Counted from the stretch's first letter, positions 44,464 to 56,694 are shown. The stretch: DNA of 64,000 nt from Psococerastis gibbosa (GCA_963971405.1 OZ020485.1:11036001-11100000); one strand, 5' to 3'. Program-made: numbers and translations. The notes: generated by a model from the letters alone, not told the origin.

Positions 44464-44612
44464 TAAATAAAATAAAATAATGACTTTTTGTTCTATTACT
44501 AAGCGCTACCCAACAGAGTTAGGGCTATAAAACTCTCTCTTACACTGAACTAGGAAGGCCCAGGACCGCCTGCTTTACACAAGCCCGTACCACTACTCTA
44601 CATGTCCTGAGT
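44464..44612 (-). mobile_element. SINE S-Glu, internally deleted copy
   Basis: Tail AAATAAAATAAAATAATG, CTATTACTAAGCGC, GTTAGGGCTATAAAACTCTC, CTAGGAAGG, then directly CCCGTACCACTACTCTACAT (A-box region). The B-box segment is missing, so it could not be transcribed by pol III. Confidence 0.75.
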
Positions 44613-45694
44613 CTTAAATCTAACATAAACATTGCCAAGAAACATAACAAAAATGGTAATTAGCCTAAAAAATTATATAATTACACTCTTTTCAGAAACT
44701 CATTTAACTAATAAAACACACTTCACCATGAAAGCAGAATGTAATATTGAATGTAAGCAAAGTAATGTGAATGAATGTAAACAGAATGTAATGTAGGCCT
44801 GAACTCAGGGACGGTTTCAGAAAAGGTTTTCGGGGGGAGGGGCAGTGGCCGGAAAAATATCGCGGGGGGGGGGGGAGACCGCCCCCAACGTCCCCCCAAG
44901 GATCCTGAACTCTCCAGCCTCCGACTTATCCCTCTTTAAAAAGCTGTAGCCAAACTGAATTAATATGTAGGGGAAACTTTCTCCTACTTATTTTGCTACT
45001 CATTTATGATACTTTATTAGAAATTTGATGTTGTACAAAAATGATGCGTCCGATTGTCTCTTTAATAGGATGGCAAGTCGAGCTGACTGACTCATTAATT
45101 AGAAAAATTAGAAATTTATTTGATTACCAGAAATTTTTACCGCGGGAGGTCCAAAATGTTTTGATTGGCAGGAACAATATTAAAAGCTAATTAAAAACAC
45201 TGGAAGAGCATAATTTTACGGGGTCCGTGTGACCCCGTGAGGTGAGCGGGCGGCGACTCTTCACACAGCAATAACTACCTACCAATTACCGCATTCAACC
45301 TGAGTCTTGTTTGTTTTATCATAAGCATTTGCATCCCATTTACCATATGATCCTTTTAGCATAAATGTTGCTCTGTTTTTACCACTTGTAATATTTACTT
45401 GCCGCCTATTTGGATATCAATTTAATTGAGATTAAGGTCGTAAATAAACTATTTAGATAAGCGTGTCGGCATTTCACTTTTTGTGTATACGGCTATAGGT
45501 AGCCTACTTATTTTAATTAACGATCAGTGGCGTTCATATTTTAATGATCCGGGAGGGGGGCATAATCGTAGATGAGTGGGTTCATTTTTTAAATTTTTTA
45601 AATTATAATTATTGAAAAGTTACTATACTACAGTATGCAATTCAAAACATAACCAGTTGCGGCAGTTTTCCCCCTGCGAAGAAAATTAAGCAAA
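44613..45694. other. Stretch with a G12 run
   Basis: 44830-44895 is a G/C-rich island with G12 at 44864-44875 and C-runs after it, like the GC-block repeats. The rest is unclassified. Confidence 0.4.
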
Positions 45695-45765
45695 TATGTG
45701 AGACTCGAACCAACAAACTTTCAGGTGATAGTTGGAGTCCGTAACACTACTCTACATATACTTAC
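45695..45765 (-). mobile_element. SINE S-Glu, head only
   Basis: GTGAGACTCGAACCAACAAA (B box), CTTTCAGGTGATAGTTGGAG and TCCGTAACACTACTCTACAT (A box). The body and tail are absent. Confidence 0.7.
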
Positions 45766-45855
45766 TTGTTATACATAATGTATGTATTTATCCATTCTAA
45801 CCGCTTTCTATGCTTTTAAGTTCTATATCAGTGCAGCTCACCATAAAAATTAACG

Positions 45856-46017
45856 ATCTGCGGGGATACTATGTCGTCTAATAATAATTTAATCTAGGGG
45901 CTAAAAATGTAAACAGAACCATCTTGAATAGCTCTCCCCAATACAAAATCATCTCCTTTACATTTTTGATTCCAAATCTCAGGTTAAGATTAATAGAAAC
46001 GGCATAGTATGCGGAGC
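45856..46017. mobile_element. hAT-like MITE HM, variant copy 5
   Basis: Tips TCTGCGGGGATACTATGTCG and complement CGGCATAGTATGCGGAGCAGA. Centre CTAAAAATGTAAACAGAACC ... CTTTACATTTTTGATTCC. Same palindromic core as the other HM copies, with a variant tip shared with 26865-26995. Confidence 0.65.
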
Positions 46018-46078
46018 AGACCCACTTCTCATTTTATTCTTCCTCCCCTTGTTCAATAGTATTGTAACTTACAAAATG

Positions 46079-46190
46079 ACCCATTATATTGCAGTATTTA
46101 TATGGTAAATATAACACTGAAATTAAATTAACTTTAGTCGAAGAGGTAACCTCCTGGTCATAACCGAAATTAGAGGATATAGAAAAAATG
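46079..46190 (+). repeat. Left member of an inverted repeat pair, 112 bases
   Basis: CATTATATTGCAGTATTTAT, TATAACACTGAAATTAAATT, GAAGAGGTAACCTCCTGGTC and ATAACCGAAATTAGAGGATA match, inverted, 48582-48693. Family unknown; possibly a terminal inverted repeat. Confidence 0.7.
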
Positions 46191-46722
46191 TATGGCCCAC
46201 ATATTTTCCGCATTTTCCAACAATATGACCGAAATCCGCAATTTTGAGGTCAGTAAGAACAATCAGGATTTAAAATACCGTGTAAGGCTAATTAAAGCCG
46301 TGTCTATGCAGTTTCTTTCACGGGAGGAGACCTCCGGATCTGTTCCACAGCCGGCACGCAAGCTTTCTTTAATGACCTGCGACCACCAGTTGACCTCGCG
46401 CAATGTCACAGGTCATCGTGCGGTCACTTATGGTGACTTTCACTAAGCATCACTGCCGCTATTTCAACTTTTGCGGTATCGGGTGATGTCACCTTTTGTT
46501 TTGGAGACAGAGGAATTTTTTGACTGTAGGCTATTTTGAGCTACACTTCCGAGAAATCATACAGTTTTATAGTTTTGAACCTAAACTTTTGCCAACTTGG
46601 ACGTTTGACTCCGGGCTCCAGGACTCCAGGACTTTTTTAATCACTTGGAGCGAACAGGCAACAGCAGAGAAATTTATTGGTGACACACGGAAAATTCAAC
46701 GCGATACAGACGTGCGGGATAA
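46191..46722. other. Unclassified stretch
   Basis: Two frames of 83-84 codons (46192-46446 and 46496-46747) with no motif. The second runs into the foldback. Confidence 0.3.
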
Positions 46723-47119
46723 GGCGCATATTCCACCGACCTGCTAGTGCTAAATACAAATACGGTGACGTGGTAGCAGACATTCAGGACTTAGGCGGGG
46801 TTTCCACCGACCTCGCATTGCAGAATGCAAATGACATTGACGGAAATGTTTGTTTTCCTCTATTCCATAGTTAAAATAGATCAATGATCATACAGTAAAA
46901 TCACAAACAAACAAACTAAAATTAAAAAATGGCGTCATGGGATATGTTAATTACAAACATTTTAATAGATTTCTATAAAAAGAAAAATTCTAATTTCCGT
47001 CAATGTCATTTGCATTCTGCAATGCGAGGTCGGTAGAAACCCCACCTAAGTCTTGAAGGTCTGCTACCACGTCACCGTATTTGTTTTAGCACTAGCAGGT
47101 CTGTGGAAACCCCGCCTAA
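46720..47119. mobile_element. Composite foldback MITE, copy F, hybrid right tip
   Basis: The outer left arm is GGCGCATATTCCACCGACC and TACGGTGACGTGGTAGCAGA. Inside, at 46794-47046, sits the inner element with its loop reversed relative to copy B. The right outer arm repeats the complement (TGCTACCACGTCACCGTATT), but its last 20 bases switch to the inner-type tip (GGAAACCCCGCC). TAA stands at both ends (46720-46722 and 47117-47119). Same nesting site as copy B, so the composite moved as one unit. Confidence 0.85.
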
Positions 47120-47837
47120 GGAGTATGAACAAGAGCGAGGAGACTTGCCACAATATTAATAATATAAATTATAAAGGTTAGATTGCGAGTGTGACTCGTA
47201 TCTGTACTTGGTTAAGTCATGCTTTTGCCTGTTTCATTGCGTCAATGGTAAGCTTGTCTCAGCTTGTCCATTATCGCAAGTATCCGGTGTAGGTTGACAT
47301 CGAGAACGTATTCCAGTTTGCCAATGGCCAACTATTCATACGGAAACAATACAAATAATATCCGAAATCTATGGGGTCGTTGGCATTGGACAAGGGACCA
47401 ATGGGCCTGGGTCCATAAAAACCTCTGAAAAAATAATAAGAAAAAATAATAATAAGGTTAAAATGTGCTTGGCGTTAGAGAATCAAGAAAAAACTGGATA
47501 CTCGCTGGACACACTCGAACACACGATCTAGCCAGAGGCTTGAGGCATCCAGGATGTCATAGAAAAAAATTAGATTACCATTAACTTCCTTTGTGATAAC
47601 AAAACATTAGTGTTTTAATAAAACTTGTTACAATAGCTATAGAGTTAGTAAAGTAAAGTAAAGTAATATATAATCTTTAATAAATTAACTTTGCCAAAGA
47701 AACCCACTAGTGTTAGTATGGAACCCCGAGCTAAGAGCTGCCATCTACAGAGGGAAATACACTAGCACAGTGGGGGGGCTTTTGGACCACAAGACTTGGA
47801 TTCATTACTAATTCACTTCTGAAGTGAGAAAAAAGAA
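47120..47837. other. Unclassified stretch
   Basis: (AAAGT)n-like run near 47650. No gene or repeat match. Confidence 0.35.
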
Positions 47838-48020
47838 GAAAGGGGGGACCGGTCTCCCCCGAAGAAAAAAAAAACGATAAATAGGCCCAAATTAGTGAGG
47901 TTTTTCGCATTTTCCAAGCAGTAAAGTTGAGTTTATGCTGACCAAAAAAACTGGGGGGTCCCCCCGTAGAAAAATTTTGAGAAAATAAGTCTGAAATATT
48001 AGGGTTTTAAGCATTTTGTG
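47838..48020 (+). repeat. GC-block repeat, two units
   Basis: GGGGGGACCGGTCTCCCCCG, AGTGAGGTTTTTCGCATTTT, AGCAGTAAAGTTGAG, then CTGGGGGGTCCCCCCGTAG and AATAAGTCTGAAATATTAGG. Unit order matches 20600-20890. Confidence 0.65.
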
Positions 48021-48169
48021 TACCTAACATATTGTTTGAGAAAGTACTTGGTCAATATGTCGATTTTTTTATGATGTCTTGCATGTAAAATAAGCATACC
48101 AAGAATTAATTTCCCTTTCGTTATTGTGGATGCTATGCCTTTCGCCTCCATAACGTCTTTGTCACCAGA

Positions 48170-48240
48170 AATCCTAGGGGGGGGGGGGCTACGGGTGCCT
48201 CCGGGAGGGGGCTAAGCCCCCCCCCCCTAGGACCCCCTAT
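48170..48240. repeat. Hairpin with G12 and C11 arms
   Basis: CCTA, G12 (48177-48188), CT ... AG, C11 (48217-48227), TAGGA. Arms extend past the homopolymers, so this is a true palindrome, perhaps a very short MITE. Confidence 0.75.
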
Positions 48241-48581
48241 TTACGCCAATGGTGGTTACACCAATGAATTGTCTATTGCTCAACAGGAAGAGAAGATTAA
48301 AATTTGACTAGGAGGAGGAAACCTTTGAAAACGTAGAGATTAAAAAACTTTAAATAGTACGTACATAGGAGAAATCATAGTGAACGACACATTACTCAAC
48401 CGATCGTCCCTTCTCACATATTTAGCATTTCAGCCAGCAATTTAGGAATAGGTAACCAGCCCCGCCTCCACCCATTCCTTCAAATAGCAGCTCCCAATCC
48501 GATACAAATTAAGGTTTCTTCTCCCTAGTCACATTTGCATATTCTCTTTGTGTAGAGCAAGTCCCGCCAAGTCCAGTTTTT

Positions 48582-48693
48582 TCTATATATCCTCTAATTT
48601 CGGTTATAACGAGGAGGTTACCTCTTCAACTCAAAAAGTTAATTTAATGTCAGTGTTATATATACCTACCATATAATACTGCAATATAATGTA
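48582..48693 (-). repeat. Right member of an inverted repeat pair, 112 bases
   Basis: Reverse complement of 46079-46190 (TATCCTCTAATTTCGGTTAT, GAGGAGGTTACCTCTTCAAC, TACTGCAATATAATG). The pair encloses 2.4 kb including a foldback, a GC-block and a G/C hairpin. Confidence 0.7.
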
Positions 48694-51600
48694 TTATGTA
48701 TAGGTTTTCCCATATAGTCAGTGAAATTGAACCGTTGCCACAGCCTTGTATTTTGCCTTGCACTGGAAACGTATAAAACGTAAGCAAGCGAGAGCATGAT
48801 GGTACGGACGGCAGTATCCGTTGAATACACTTTGTGTCAGCCACCCCGCATCCTAAATAAGCTACTCTGGGGTTGATCCTTGAAGTAAATCCGATGAATT
48901 ATTCGTTCATAGCAACCCGCGTAAGGTATTAGATTGACCTCTTTCAGTCAAAATATCACACTTACATAAAACATCACGGCCTGATTTGTCAGATGTCCAC
49001 AGCAATAAAATTTGCTAGCCAATCATTAGTTTATAGCTTCTAGCGCTTGCGGTGAGTAAATTAAGCAGCTATAAATTCATCCTTGATAAACCCATTGAAT
49101 TTACTCGAATTCATAAAAAAAAAACACTTGCCAACCTGCTTGTTTTCTCTCCAGCCAAACTGCGTTGGCGGCTATCCCTCACGTCCATCGCGGTAAGAGG
49201 CTATAAATCAAATTGCAACGACCGGCTGTTAATACCTGGATAGAGACCGAACCTGAAAACGATGCTAACAGCACACCGCGGACTAATGATTGTTTTTCTT
49301 ACACCTGCAACACGACTCATTTTCAGCGGGACCTGATTGGAATCCACAGTCAAGGAAATTGATTTTAAAACATTTGGAGACCTACGTCTTTTCGTTTTCT
49401 CCTCACCATGTATTTTCATAGCAAAATAGAAAAGTCTCAAACGTTCTTATGGTGATGCATGTGCGTATAATTTGCATGATTGCAATGCAGTTGACCGCTA
49501 ACCTGCAGTCTGCACCAGCTCACAACCTATCGTCCATCTCTTTTCGAGCTTGTTCTTCTCCTAGACTAATGCAGACATCTTTTTGATGGACCGTACCACC
49601 TGCGGCGACGGTAAACTTGCGACATTACTTGGTTATTATAATGCAACATTACTAGTCACCGCAAGGGTGGCTCGTCACTGATGAATAATTATTGTTATTA
49701 TAACGAGGTGCATAAGGGATTTCATACTTTACAAGTTTACTTTGCATTTTCTAAAGGATGTACATCCATAGTAAATATCACCATTTGCTTAATTTAATTC
49801 TCCTTCTGGGCTAAGAACGGAAATCTGTACCGTCTCTCGTTCTATTGAGTTTATAGTACCGTTAGATAAAATACAATAATACCCTGTCAGCAAAATAAAT
49901 AATGCAATGGAACCTTTCGAAGTTTAAGGTAAAGTAACTTTAAGCCAAAACAATGCAATTTCATTACAACTGCATGGCTCCTTAGTGCTTACTACATGTT
50001 CATATTCCTTCTAAGTTGCTAACGCTATGATATAGGGTGTACAGTATACTGCAATAATTGTGTCTTTCGCCATTCGCCTCAGAAAGATCACCTAAAGGCG
50101 AAAAAATTATTTTTTTAAAAAGTAGGTTCAGTTTAATAACTTTGATTGTTTTCACTTTTCTTTTTAGTGAATTTAGCAAATGTTCCGTAATATTTTATTG
50201 CAAATAACTTACAGTAAGTATAAACCTTACATAGGTGTGCATGCCTAAAACCAGCCATTATTATAAAAATGGCCATACGCTTGCCCCCAATGTCGAGAGC
50301 TGGCGACGCCCTTGTCCATAGCTATAAGCGAATACGTATATTTTATATAGGCTGCGATATGAAGATACTCTATAATGTACAGGTGTCTTTTAAACCTGCG
50401 CAGTTTGAGGTCCAATTTTATATTCAATATATAACACGACGACGCGCAATATCAAAAGGATTATCCAGCAGGTGTTCAGTTTTGACAGAAGTTTTAAATG
50501 GTCCCATAGTATAGGTAAATATTATTGTAATCATCGGTGAGTCTGGAAGTTTTGTGTTTTATTGTAAGTATAGTAGGTACCAAATGTGTCGGTATGGCAA
50601 TAAAACACAATAAATTATAAAGCAATGAATCACGACACGGATAATCAATTAACTACAATATTATTATATGCTTCATTATTCCAAACTACCTAAGGGGGTT
50701 TTTGGTACTCTATAAAAATTGTATGCCTTAGTCCGTGGATTATCGGACGAAGGTAAAAAAAAAATAATAGTATTTCAAGCATTAGTAAAGTTATTGATTA
50801 GGTGGTTGCATATTATTGTAGTAGCGTGAGTATCCTAGGTTTATACTGTATTACACCTTTGACCTGATCGACCGAGCAGTTGTAAATGTACGCGTATCTT
50901 CTCTTACATAGAATTTAATGGGTATCAGAATATACAATGCGGTACTAAATTGAATGGTTATAGTCTTTAGATTCTTGCCTAGATCTTCGACGCATATGCT
51001 GTACTAGTAGTACAAAATATGTAAAAATTAAAATATCACTTCATCATAAATTTCCCATTTATTTCCTATATAAATACAATATAGATATCTTACATTATAT
51101 TGCACTGTGTTAGTATTATAGTGTATGTGGTTAAGCAGGTCACTGCAACTCAATGAAGGAATTATTCTTTATATTCTTTCGTTCCAACCATTAGATTTTC
51201 CTCATGGTCTCTCAATTGGATCAAATGCTATTCACTTCAGTAGGTCTACCGGCCTACCTAATTGTCAACGGATGAGGTCAGTCTCATATCATCTTCGGCT
51301 GTCTACTTGCAGCTCTGGATCTAGTTAAAAAGTTATATTTAAGGTGCTTGGACTCGAAAATTAGTAGACAAATATAATATTGACTAGACTACTAAGAAAT
51401 ATTTCATGTGCAATTTGATTTTTTTAACCGTAAGATTTTCCCCCTCTACTTGTTGTCTCTTAAGGACTAACGTGACGAAATCTAATTATGGTATATTTGT
51501 TATTTATTTATTCAAGTAGTGTTTTAAACACCAAAAACAATGCAGTTTTTACCACTGCATAGTTCCTGACAAGTGACAACCTCTGTACTTGTGAAGCGTC

Positions 51601-52867
51601 TAACAATTCCAACAAGAAAACAACAATTGCCCCTCTAATTCCCAGTGGTACGTGGATTTTGAGACTCACGGTGTGTAGAATGAACTACCCCTTTTATTAC
51701 CCTCCATACAGGTACGACAGGTGCTCCTGTTCAAACTATATGAGCACTCTTGACTCCCAAGAGCCGTCATAGCGATCCTCAATGTTTGTGTAGGTGGTAT
51801 GTGATGACAGGTACATGTGAACCTTAATCCACACCCATTTCAAGGCTCAATATGTTTTGCATTATTAGGTAATTATTTAGAAATAACGTTAGAAAATTAG
51901 TTTTGACATGATACACTAGTTTAGGCGGTTTTTATCTCAATTTGTCTTATCATAAACAGTTTTATTTGCAACAACTCTGCTAAAGGCTGCAACAAGTGTT
52001 AGTTAGTCGCCGTTTTCATGGACAAGCAACAGACCAGTTATTATATTGAGTTTGAAATGTAGAGGGCAGAGCTTGTAATTTGATCACACAACGAGTAGAT
52101 GATTATGATGTTGAGAAGGTCTGTCAGAGAATATGGTTGTATATAGTCATGCCGAGTGAAGGATGTATATGCCACCTAAGCACATATAAAGTGCAGCAGA
52201 GAAGGTCAAAATGTCAATGTTTACAATGATATCTTCATTTGACGTGGTTCATTGTGATGGTGTCTAGATATTGTTTGATGATGAACTATCTAATTTCAAT
52301 TTGACGTAAGTCTATGATACAGTAGAGTTCTATATATATAGGAGAGAAGGTACACTTAATTTAGCCTAAGATATTTTTTGAATTTCTGGCACCACTTAAT
52401 TGACACGTCTTCTTCAGAGTATTCGGCAAATTGACGTGTCTTCTTCGGACCAAAGTATTTTTTTCAATGGCTTTTACCTTTACTTTAATGACACTTTACA
52501 CTATGAAATCAAGTCAATCAAATCAATTTCAAGAATACAATGTGCATTTCTGCATTCGAATAATCAACGTTTCACTGTTTCATTTTATTTCATTATGACA
52601 CTATCGAACTATCCGTTTTTTGAACTAAATCAAATTTTATATCCCTTAGAAGAAATTCTCCTCTACATTTTGATGTAGGCCCTTATTCTCGAAGTAAGTT
52701 GCCGCGACTAACCCTCACTATTCGCTTTCTGTAGAAATCAAGGTCCATAACTGTGGCTAATTGGTGCTAGCGTTAGAAGAACATTTCATCTAATTAGGAT
52801 CGATCTAAACTCTAAAAGTCTAAGGTATCAATGGTTCCCTACTATCAATATTTGATATTTCAGCCTT
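48694..52867. other. Apparently single-copy stretch, 4.2 kb, no gene recognised
   Basis: Frames up to 92 codons (52400-52678), none with a motif. A short direct repeat (TTGACACGTCTTCTTC and TTGACGTGTCTTCTTC) lies at 52400-52447. No repeat family match otherwise. Confidence 0.4.
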
Positions 52868-53115
52868 TTCAAAACTGCAGCAAACTGGGTAGTGTACACA
52901 GCGTGGGGTATGAGAACGCACTGAAACTGGCATCAATCTGTCTATGTGCGTGTCGAGTCCTGGTCACCTATCTCCGAATTAATTGTGACTTTACTATGTT
53001 CCCCAAGTGGTTCGGAATCCACTATAATGTCAGTCAACTCGCCGTCTCCCTGAGGTGAAGGAGTCTACCCTTAGGGTGCCTCAAGTTAATAAACAAACTC
53101 ACGGCCCCCGCCAGG
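52868..53115 (+). mobile_element. SINE with S-ACT central domain but a different 3' part, copy 1
   Basis: Head AAAACTGCAGCAAACTGGGTA, centre CCTGGTCACCTATCTCCGAA, TTCCCCAAGTGGTTCGGAAT and CCACTATAAT, like S-ACT. After this it diverges: GTCAGTCAACTC, GAGGTGAAGGAGTCTACCC, AGGGTGCCTCAAGTTAA and CCCCGCCAGGCTAACAGG. No (ACT)n. Sister copy at 55085-55372. Confidence 0.75.
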
Positions 53116-53344
53116 CTAACAGGTTTACAAAAAAGCAGAAATGGCATTGGAAAACAAAGCAAAATATCTTATATTTCTTATGAAATTTGATTTCTGTCCA
53201 CCTATAAGGTTTTCCCCCGTTCGTTTAACAGCCTTCTGATAAAGCAGTACATTTTCAACTTTTTTTGTAATCTTTGCCGTGACAAAAACCACGTTTAGGC
53301 ACTTATAATTAAATTTTGTACAGTATAATCAATATGTAAGAACA
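53116..53344. other. Unclassified stretch between two SINEs
   Basis: No supported feature. Confidence 0.35.
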
Positions 53345-53535
53345 TGTAGAATAGGAGCAAAGACTCCGACTTTCACCCGAAAGGTGGTTGGTTCAAGTCC
53401 CACATTCGCTACATTTTCTGGTCATGCTTCGGAGGGCATGTAAAGCAGGTGTTCCTAGGCTTTCCTAGTTGAGTGTAAGAGAGGGCTTTATAGCCCTAAC
53501 TCGGCTAGGTATAGAATGAAAAGTCAACATTAATT
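53345..53535 (+). mobile_element. SINE S-Glu, near-complete copy
   Basis: GACTCCGACTTTCACCCGAA, AGGTGGTTGGTTCAAGTCCC (B box), ACATTTTCTGGTCATGCTTC, GGAGGGCATGTAAAGCAGGT, AGTTGAGTGTAAGAGAGGGC, TTATAGCCCTAACTCGGCTA, and a weak ATTAATTAAT tail. The anticodon-loop word CTTTCACC is well preserved. Confidence 0.8.
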
Positions 53536-55084
53536 AATATTATAATCGCGGGTAGAAGGAATCTCTCTACGACTTATTTACACCATATCATTAAATCATA
53601 AAGAAATGCGGCGCACGAGCTAAACGTATATATTAATGAGCTAGTTTTACTACCTGAATAAATATAGACGAGTCGCAAAGCTATGCAGACTACCTATGTT
53701 TTAGTGGACTATAACACTTCAAAACTTAGCAACTGCAACTATAACTTCTATAAAATCCATTACCTTCCCCTCCTACGATGCTTGGTAAATGACTGCATCT
53801 GCATGTAACGTAGGTCTTAGCTTTATGTACCATCTAACCTACTTAATATCTTTTCAATAATCAGCAATGAACAATTAGCGTCTTATGCGTGAATTCACGC
53901 CCCAACAGTCTGTTTATTTGCAAGGTAACTTATATAGATAGATAAGTAATAGGTGGTGTAGATAGCCGTGGAATACGCCTATTTGTACCTCATGAACCTG
54001 TGGTTACTCCTTAGATTGCCTGAAGGACGATTCTATACGGGATGCTCCGTTCTTTAACGCCAATTATGTATTAGCATACGATTTGCTATTATTACGTATA
54101 GGGACTGGTCTATTCTGCAGGGCAATGTCCAAGTAACATTAGTTAGGTATAAAGATAAAATTATTGAATGCGTTTTAGAAATTTTAATGGCTTAACGGAA
54201 AACACTAAAGGAATTTGTCATAATAGTGGATGTGGCCATCGTCCGTAAACTCAATTGACAATTTTATTTTATCAAAATATATGCTATGGTCATTTAGTTT
54301 ATATTTTAATTTTTTATTTTTCAGTTAGAATTGTAATAGCATGCAACATTGCATTATTTTTTATGGGTTAATATTGTAAGAGATTGCCGCGGAAGGCCCA
54401 AATTTTGACCAAATAGAAAATAAAGACAATTTTTCTTCTTTCTTTCTTCTTTCTATGATTCAAGTTATTGGAGATAGGGAAAATCTTGGCAGCAGAAAAT
54501 CAACCCCTCGCCTCAGACAGACAGCCCATGAACATTGCATGGATTAGATTTAAGAAAGGAAATTGCTGATATTTTTCATTCATCATACGACCCATGGGGA
54601 CTGTCACGTAATTTACAGTATTAATGGCTCCTCTTGCCAATGGGCTACAAAAAATATATTGGTGAAACTATTATTCTACAAATATATTATAGCCTGTATT
54701 TGAAATGATGGGAGCAAGACTAAAAAACACCTTTCGAAGATGTGGTTCGAATTACTTCACACACACTAGCACCCAACCTAATTATTAAATTTTTAAGTCC
54801 GGTATGCTTATGCTTCAACTGTAACTCGGGCTTTACCTACAAACTGAACAACAAGCCTTTCCTCTATGCAAAAAGGGCGATTTAGCTATTGATATCACAT
54901 GTACATAATATTTGACAATTCGGTGACTACAGTACCAGGATACCGAGCATAAATCTCGGCTAGTGCAGTGAAAATGGACTATAAATGAAAATTATATCTT
55001 CACAATTAACCAGCAGCTGATTTTCGTAAATGTGTTGTTGTTTCCAATCCCTGCTTTCAGCATTTCTGCTTTAAGCAACCCTGT
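53536..55084. other. Unclassified stretch
   Basis: TTCTTTCTTC microsatellite near 54436. No gene or repeat match. Confidence 0.35.
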
Positions 55085-55372
55085 CAGCCTGGCGGGGGGA
55101 GTGAGTCTTTATGTTACCTTGAGGCACCCTACGGGCAGACTCTTTCACCTCGGGGGAAAGGGGAGTTGACTGACAGGGTTGACCTCCTCATTGTAGTGGA
55201 TTCCGAACCGCTTGGGGAACATGGTAAAGTCACACGATTAAATCCGAGGTGACCAGGACTTGACACGCACGTAGACTGACTGGTATAGTCTCAGCGCGTT
55301 ATCATGTCCCACCATGTTCACATGCACACTGCTAAGTTTGCCGCAGTTTGAAACGTGCTCTGCTCGAATGGA
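55085..55372 (-). mobile_element. SINE with S-ACT central domain but a different 3' part, copy 2
   Basis: On the minus strand: CTGCGGCAAACTTAGCAGTG, GTGCGTGTCAAGTCCTGGTC, ACCATGTTCCCCAAGCGGTT, CGGAATCCACTACAATGAGG, then ACCCTGTCAGTCAACTC, GAGGTGAAAGAGTCTGCCC and CCCGCCAGGCTGACAGGG. CCCTGTCAG and CTGACAGGG make a terminal hairpin. Confidence 0.8.
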
Positions 55373-55969
55373 ATTTTTGTAAAGGTATGCAACAAGATTT
55401 ATATTTTTGTTCGGCTTAATATAATTTAAAATGGGCTAAATCGTTGAGGGAAATTAAAAGTGGGCCCAAATGAAATCTACGGCGTTTATAAATTTTGTAG
55501 AATTCTCCCATTATAAAGGGTGAAATCTAAAAAAAAACCTAAAACAGTGTTGTCATCTACTTGATTCCTCATGAGCAACCTTCACCACATAAAATTTATA
55601 CCAGCACTTAATCAAACCTTTCATTGGGTCCATGTTGTAAACCTGTTCATGAGAAGGGAAGGCATAGATTTGAAATGTCGCCCAAGGCCTGATGGAGCGA
55701 GCCTAGTACCGATTTTACAAGCTGATGGCGGTGCAAAAGAGTTCGCGTACAAGTTTTGCGAATTATAGCCGTGTCTGCGGCCAGGGCGGTGTGTACTAGT
55801 AGATGAAACTGTGGGCGATGTTGCTCTGGATTTGAGACATGATGCGATTGGAAGATAGATCATGCAATGTATGTAAGTATGTTACGTTTATGTTCCAAAA
55901 TGCGATGCAATGTTGGTTATTATTTACTGTCAGCGTCTCGACTACTTCGTATATTCCAACCAGGCGGGT
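55373..55969. other. Unclassified stretch, locally GC-richer
   Basis: Overlapping frames on both strands (55571-55768 and 55621-55863) over a GC-richer island. The plus product ends in ADGGAKEFAYKFCEL, which looks protein-like, but I recognise no family and no splice sites that would extend it. Confidence 0.2.
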
Positions 55970-55974
55970 CAGAT

Positions 55975-56545
55975 TGGCTTCCGCAGCTCAGCCAATCAAA
56001 GCGGCAGTAGTTGTGAGTCGGAGGTTCTCTCCATAAGCCAAATATAGTGAAAATTAAGCTAGTAAGATCGCCAGGGACCCAAGCAGGCCCCTACACAGGA
56101 TTTGTGGGGGGGGGGGGGGACAAAAATTGCTGTTAATGAGACTTCCGTACTAATTTGCCTGTAAATACAATGGCCATCTGATACTGCCACTGCCATCCAG
56201 TACAGTAGGTCTATACAGCCTACAATTACAGTACACTATGACACTATACTTTGCAGTACAATAAATAATATATTGAACGTTTATTTTAGTGTTTGGCTAT
56301 AACTCTTACATTACCTATTTAGTATTTTTTTAAATAAAATTTTGCCCCCCCCCCCCCTCCTTGGGTACGGGCATGGTCATGGGCGCAGAACTTCAGCGCC
56401 TGCGATTGTGTTGTCAGCCCTGCCTGAACACTTGACCGTGGGTCCATGGCGATCCCAATAGCTTTATATTGGCTATATTTGGCTTATAGCGAGAACCACC
56501 CGCTTACGTTCCGTCACAACTGCCGAATCAATGATTGACTGAACC
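55975..56545. mobile_element. Foldback element with a nested G-run hairpin
   Basis: The arms 56002-56083 and 56445-56525 are mirrors (GGCAGTAGTTGTGA, ATAAGCCAAATATAG, GATCGCCAGGGACCC). Between them G14 (56106-56119, GGATTTGTG before it) faces C13 (56345-56357), probably a second G-run element inserted in the loop. Non-coding. Confidence 0.7.
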
Positions 56546-56694
56546 ACGGATGCCCGGTTTACCACCTGATACATTCACAGTTTCGTCATCTTTCTCCTGT
56601 CTCAGAACTAAAAATTCTTTTTTACACGTACACCGTGCGGCTTTCTACTGCGGCAGAATAAAATACAAATAGTAATATACAAATAGTAATATAA

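Noticed and set aside
55571-55863. Candidate host exon on either strand in a GC-richer island
   Set aside because: No recognised domain, no convincing splice sites, and both strands are open, which suggests composition rather than coding.
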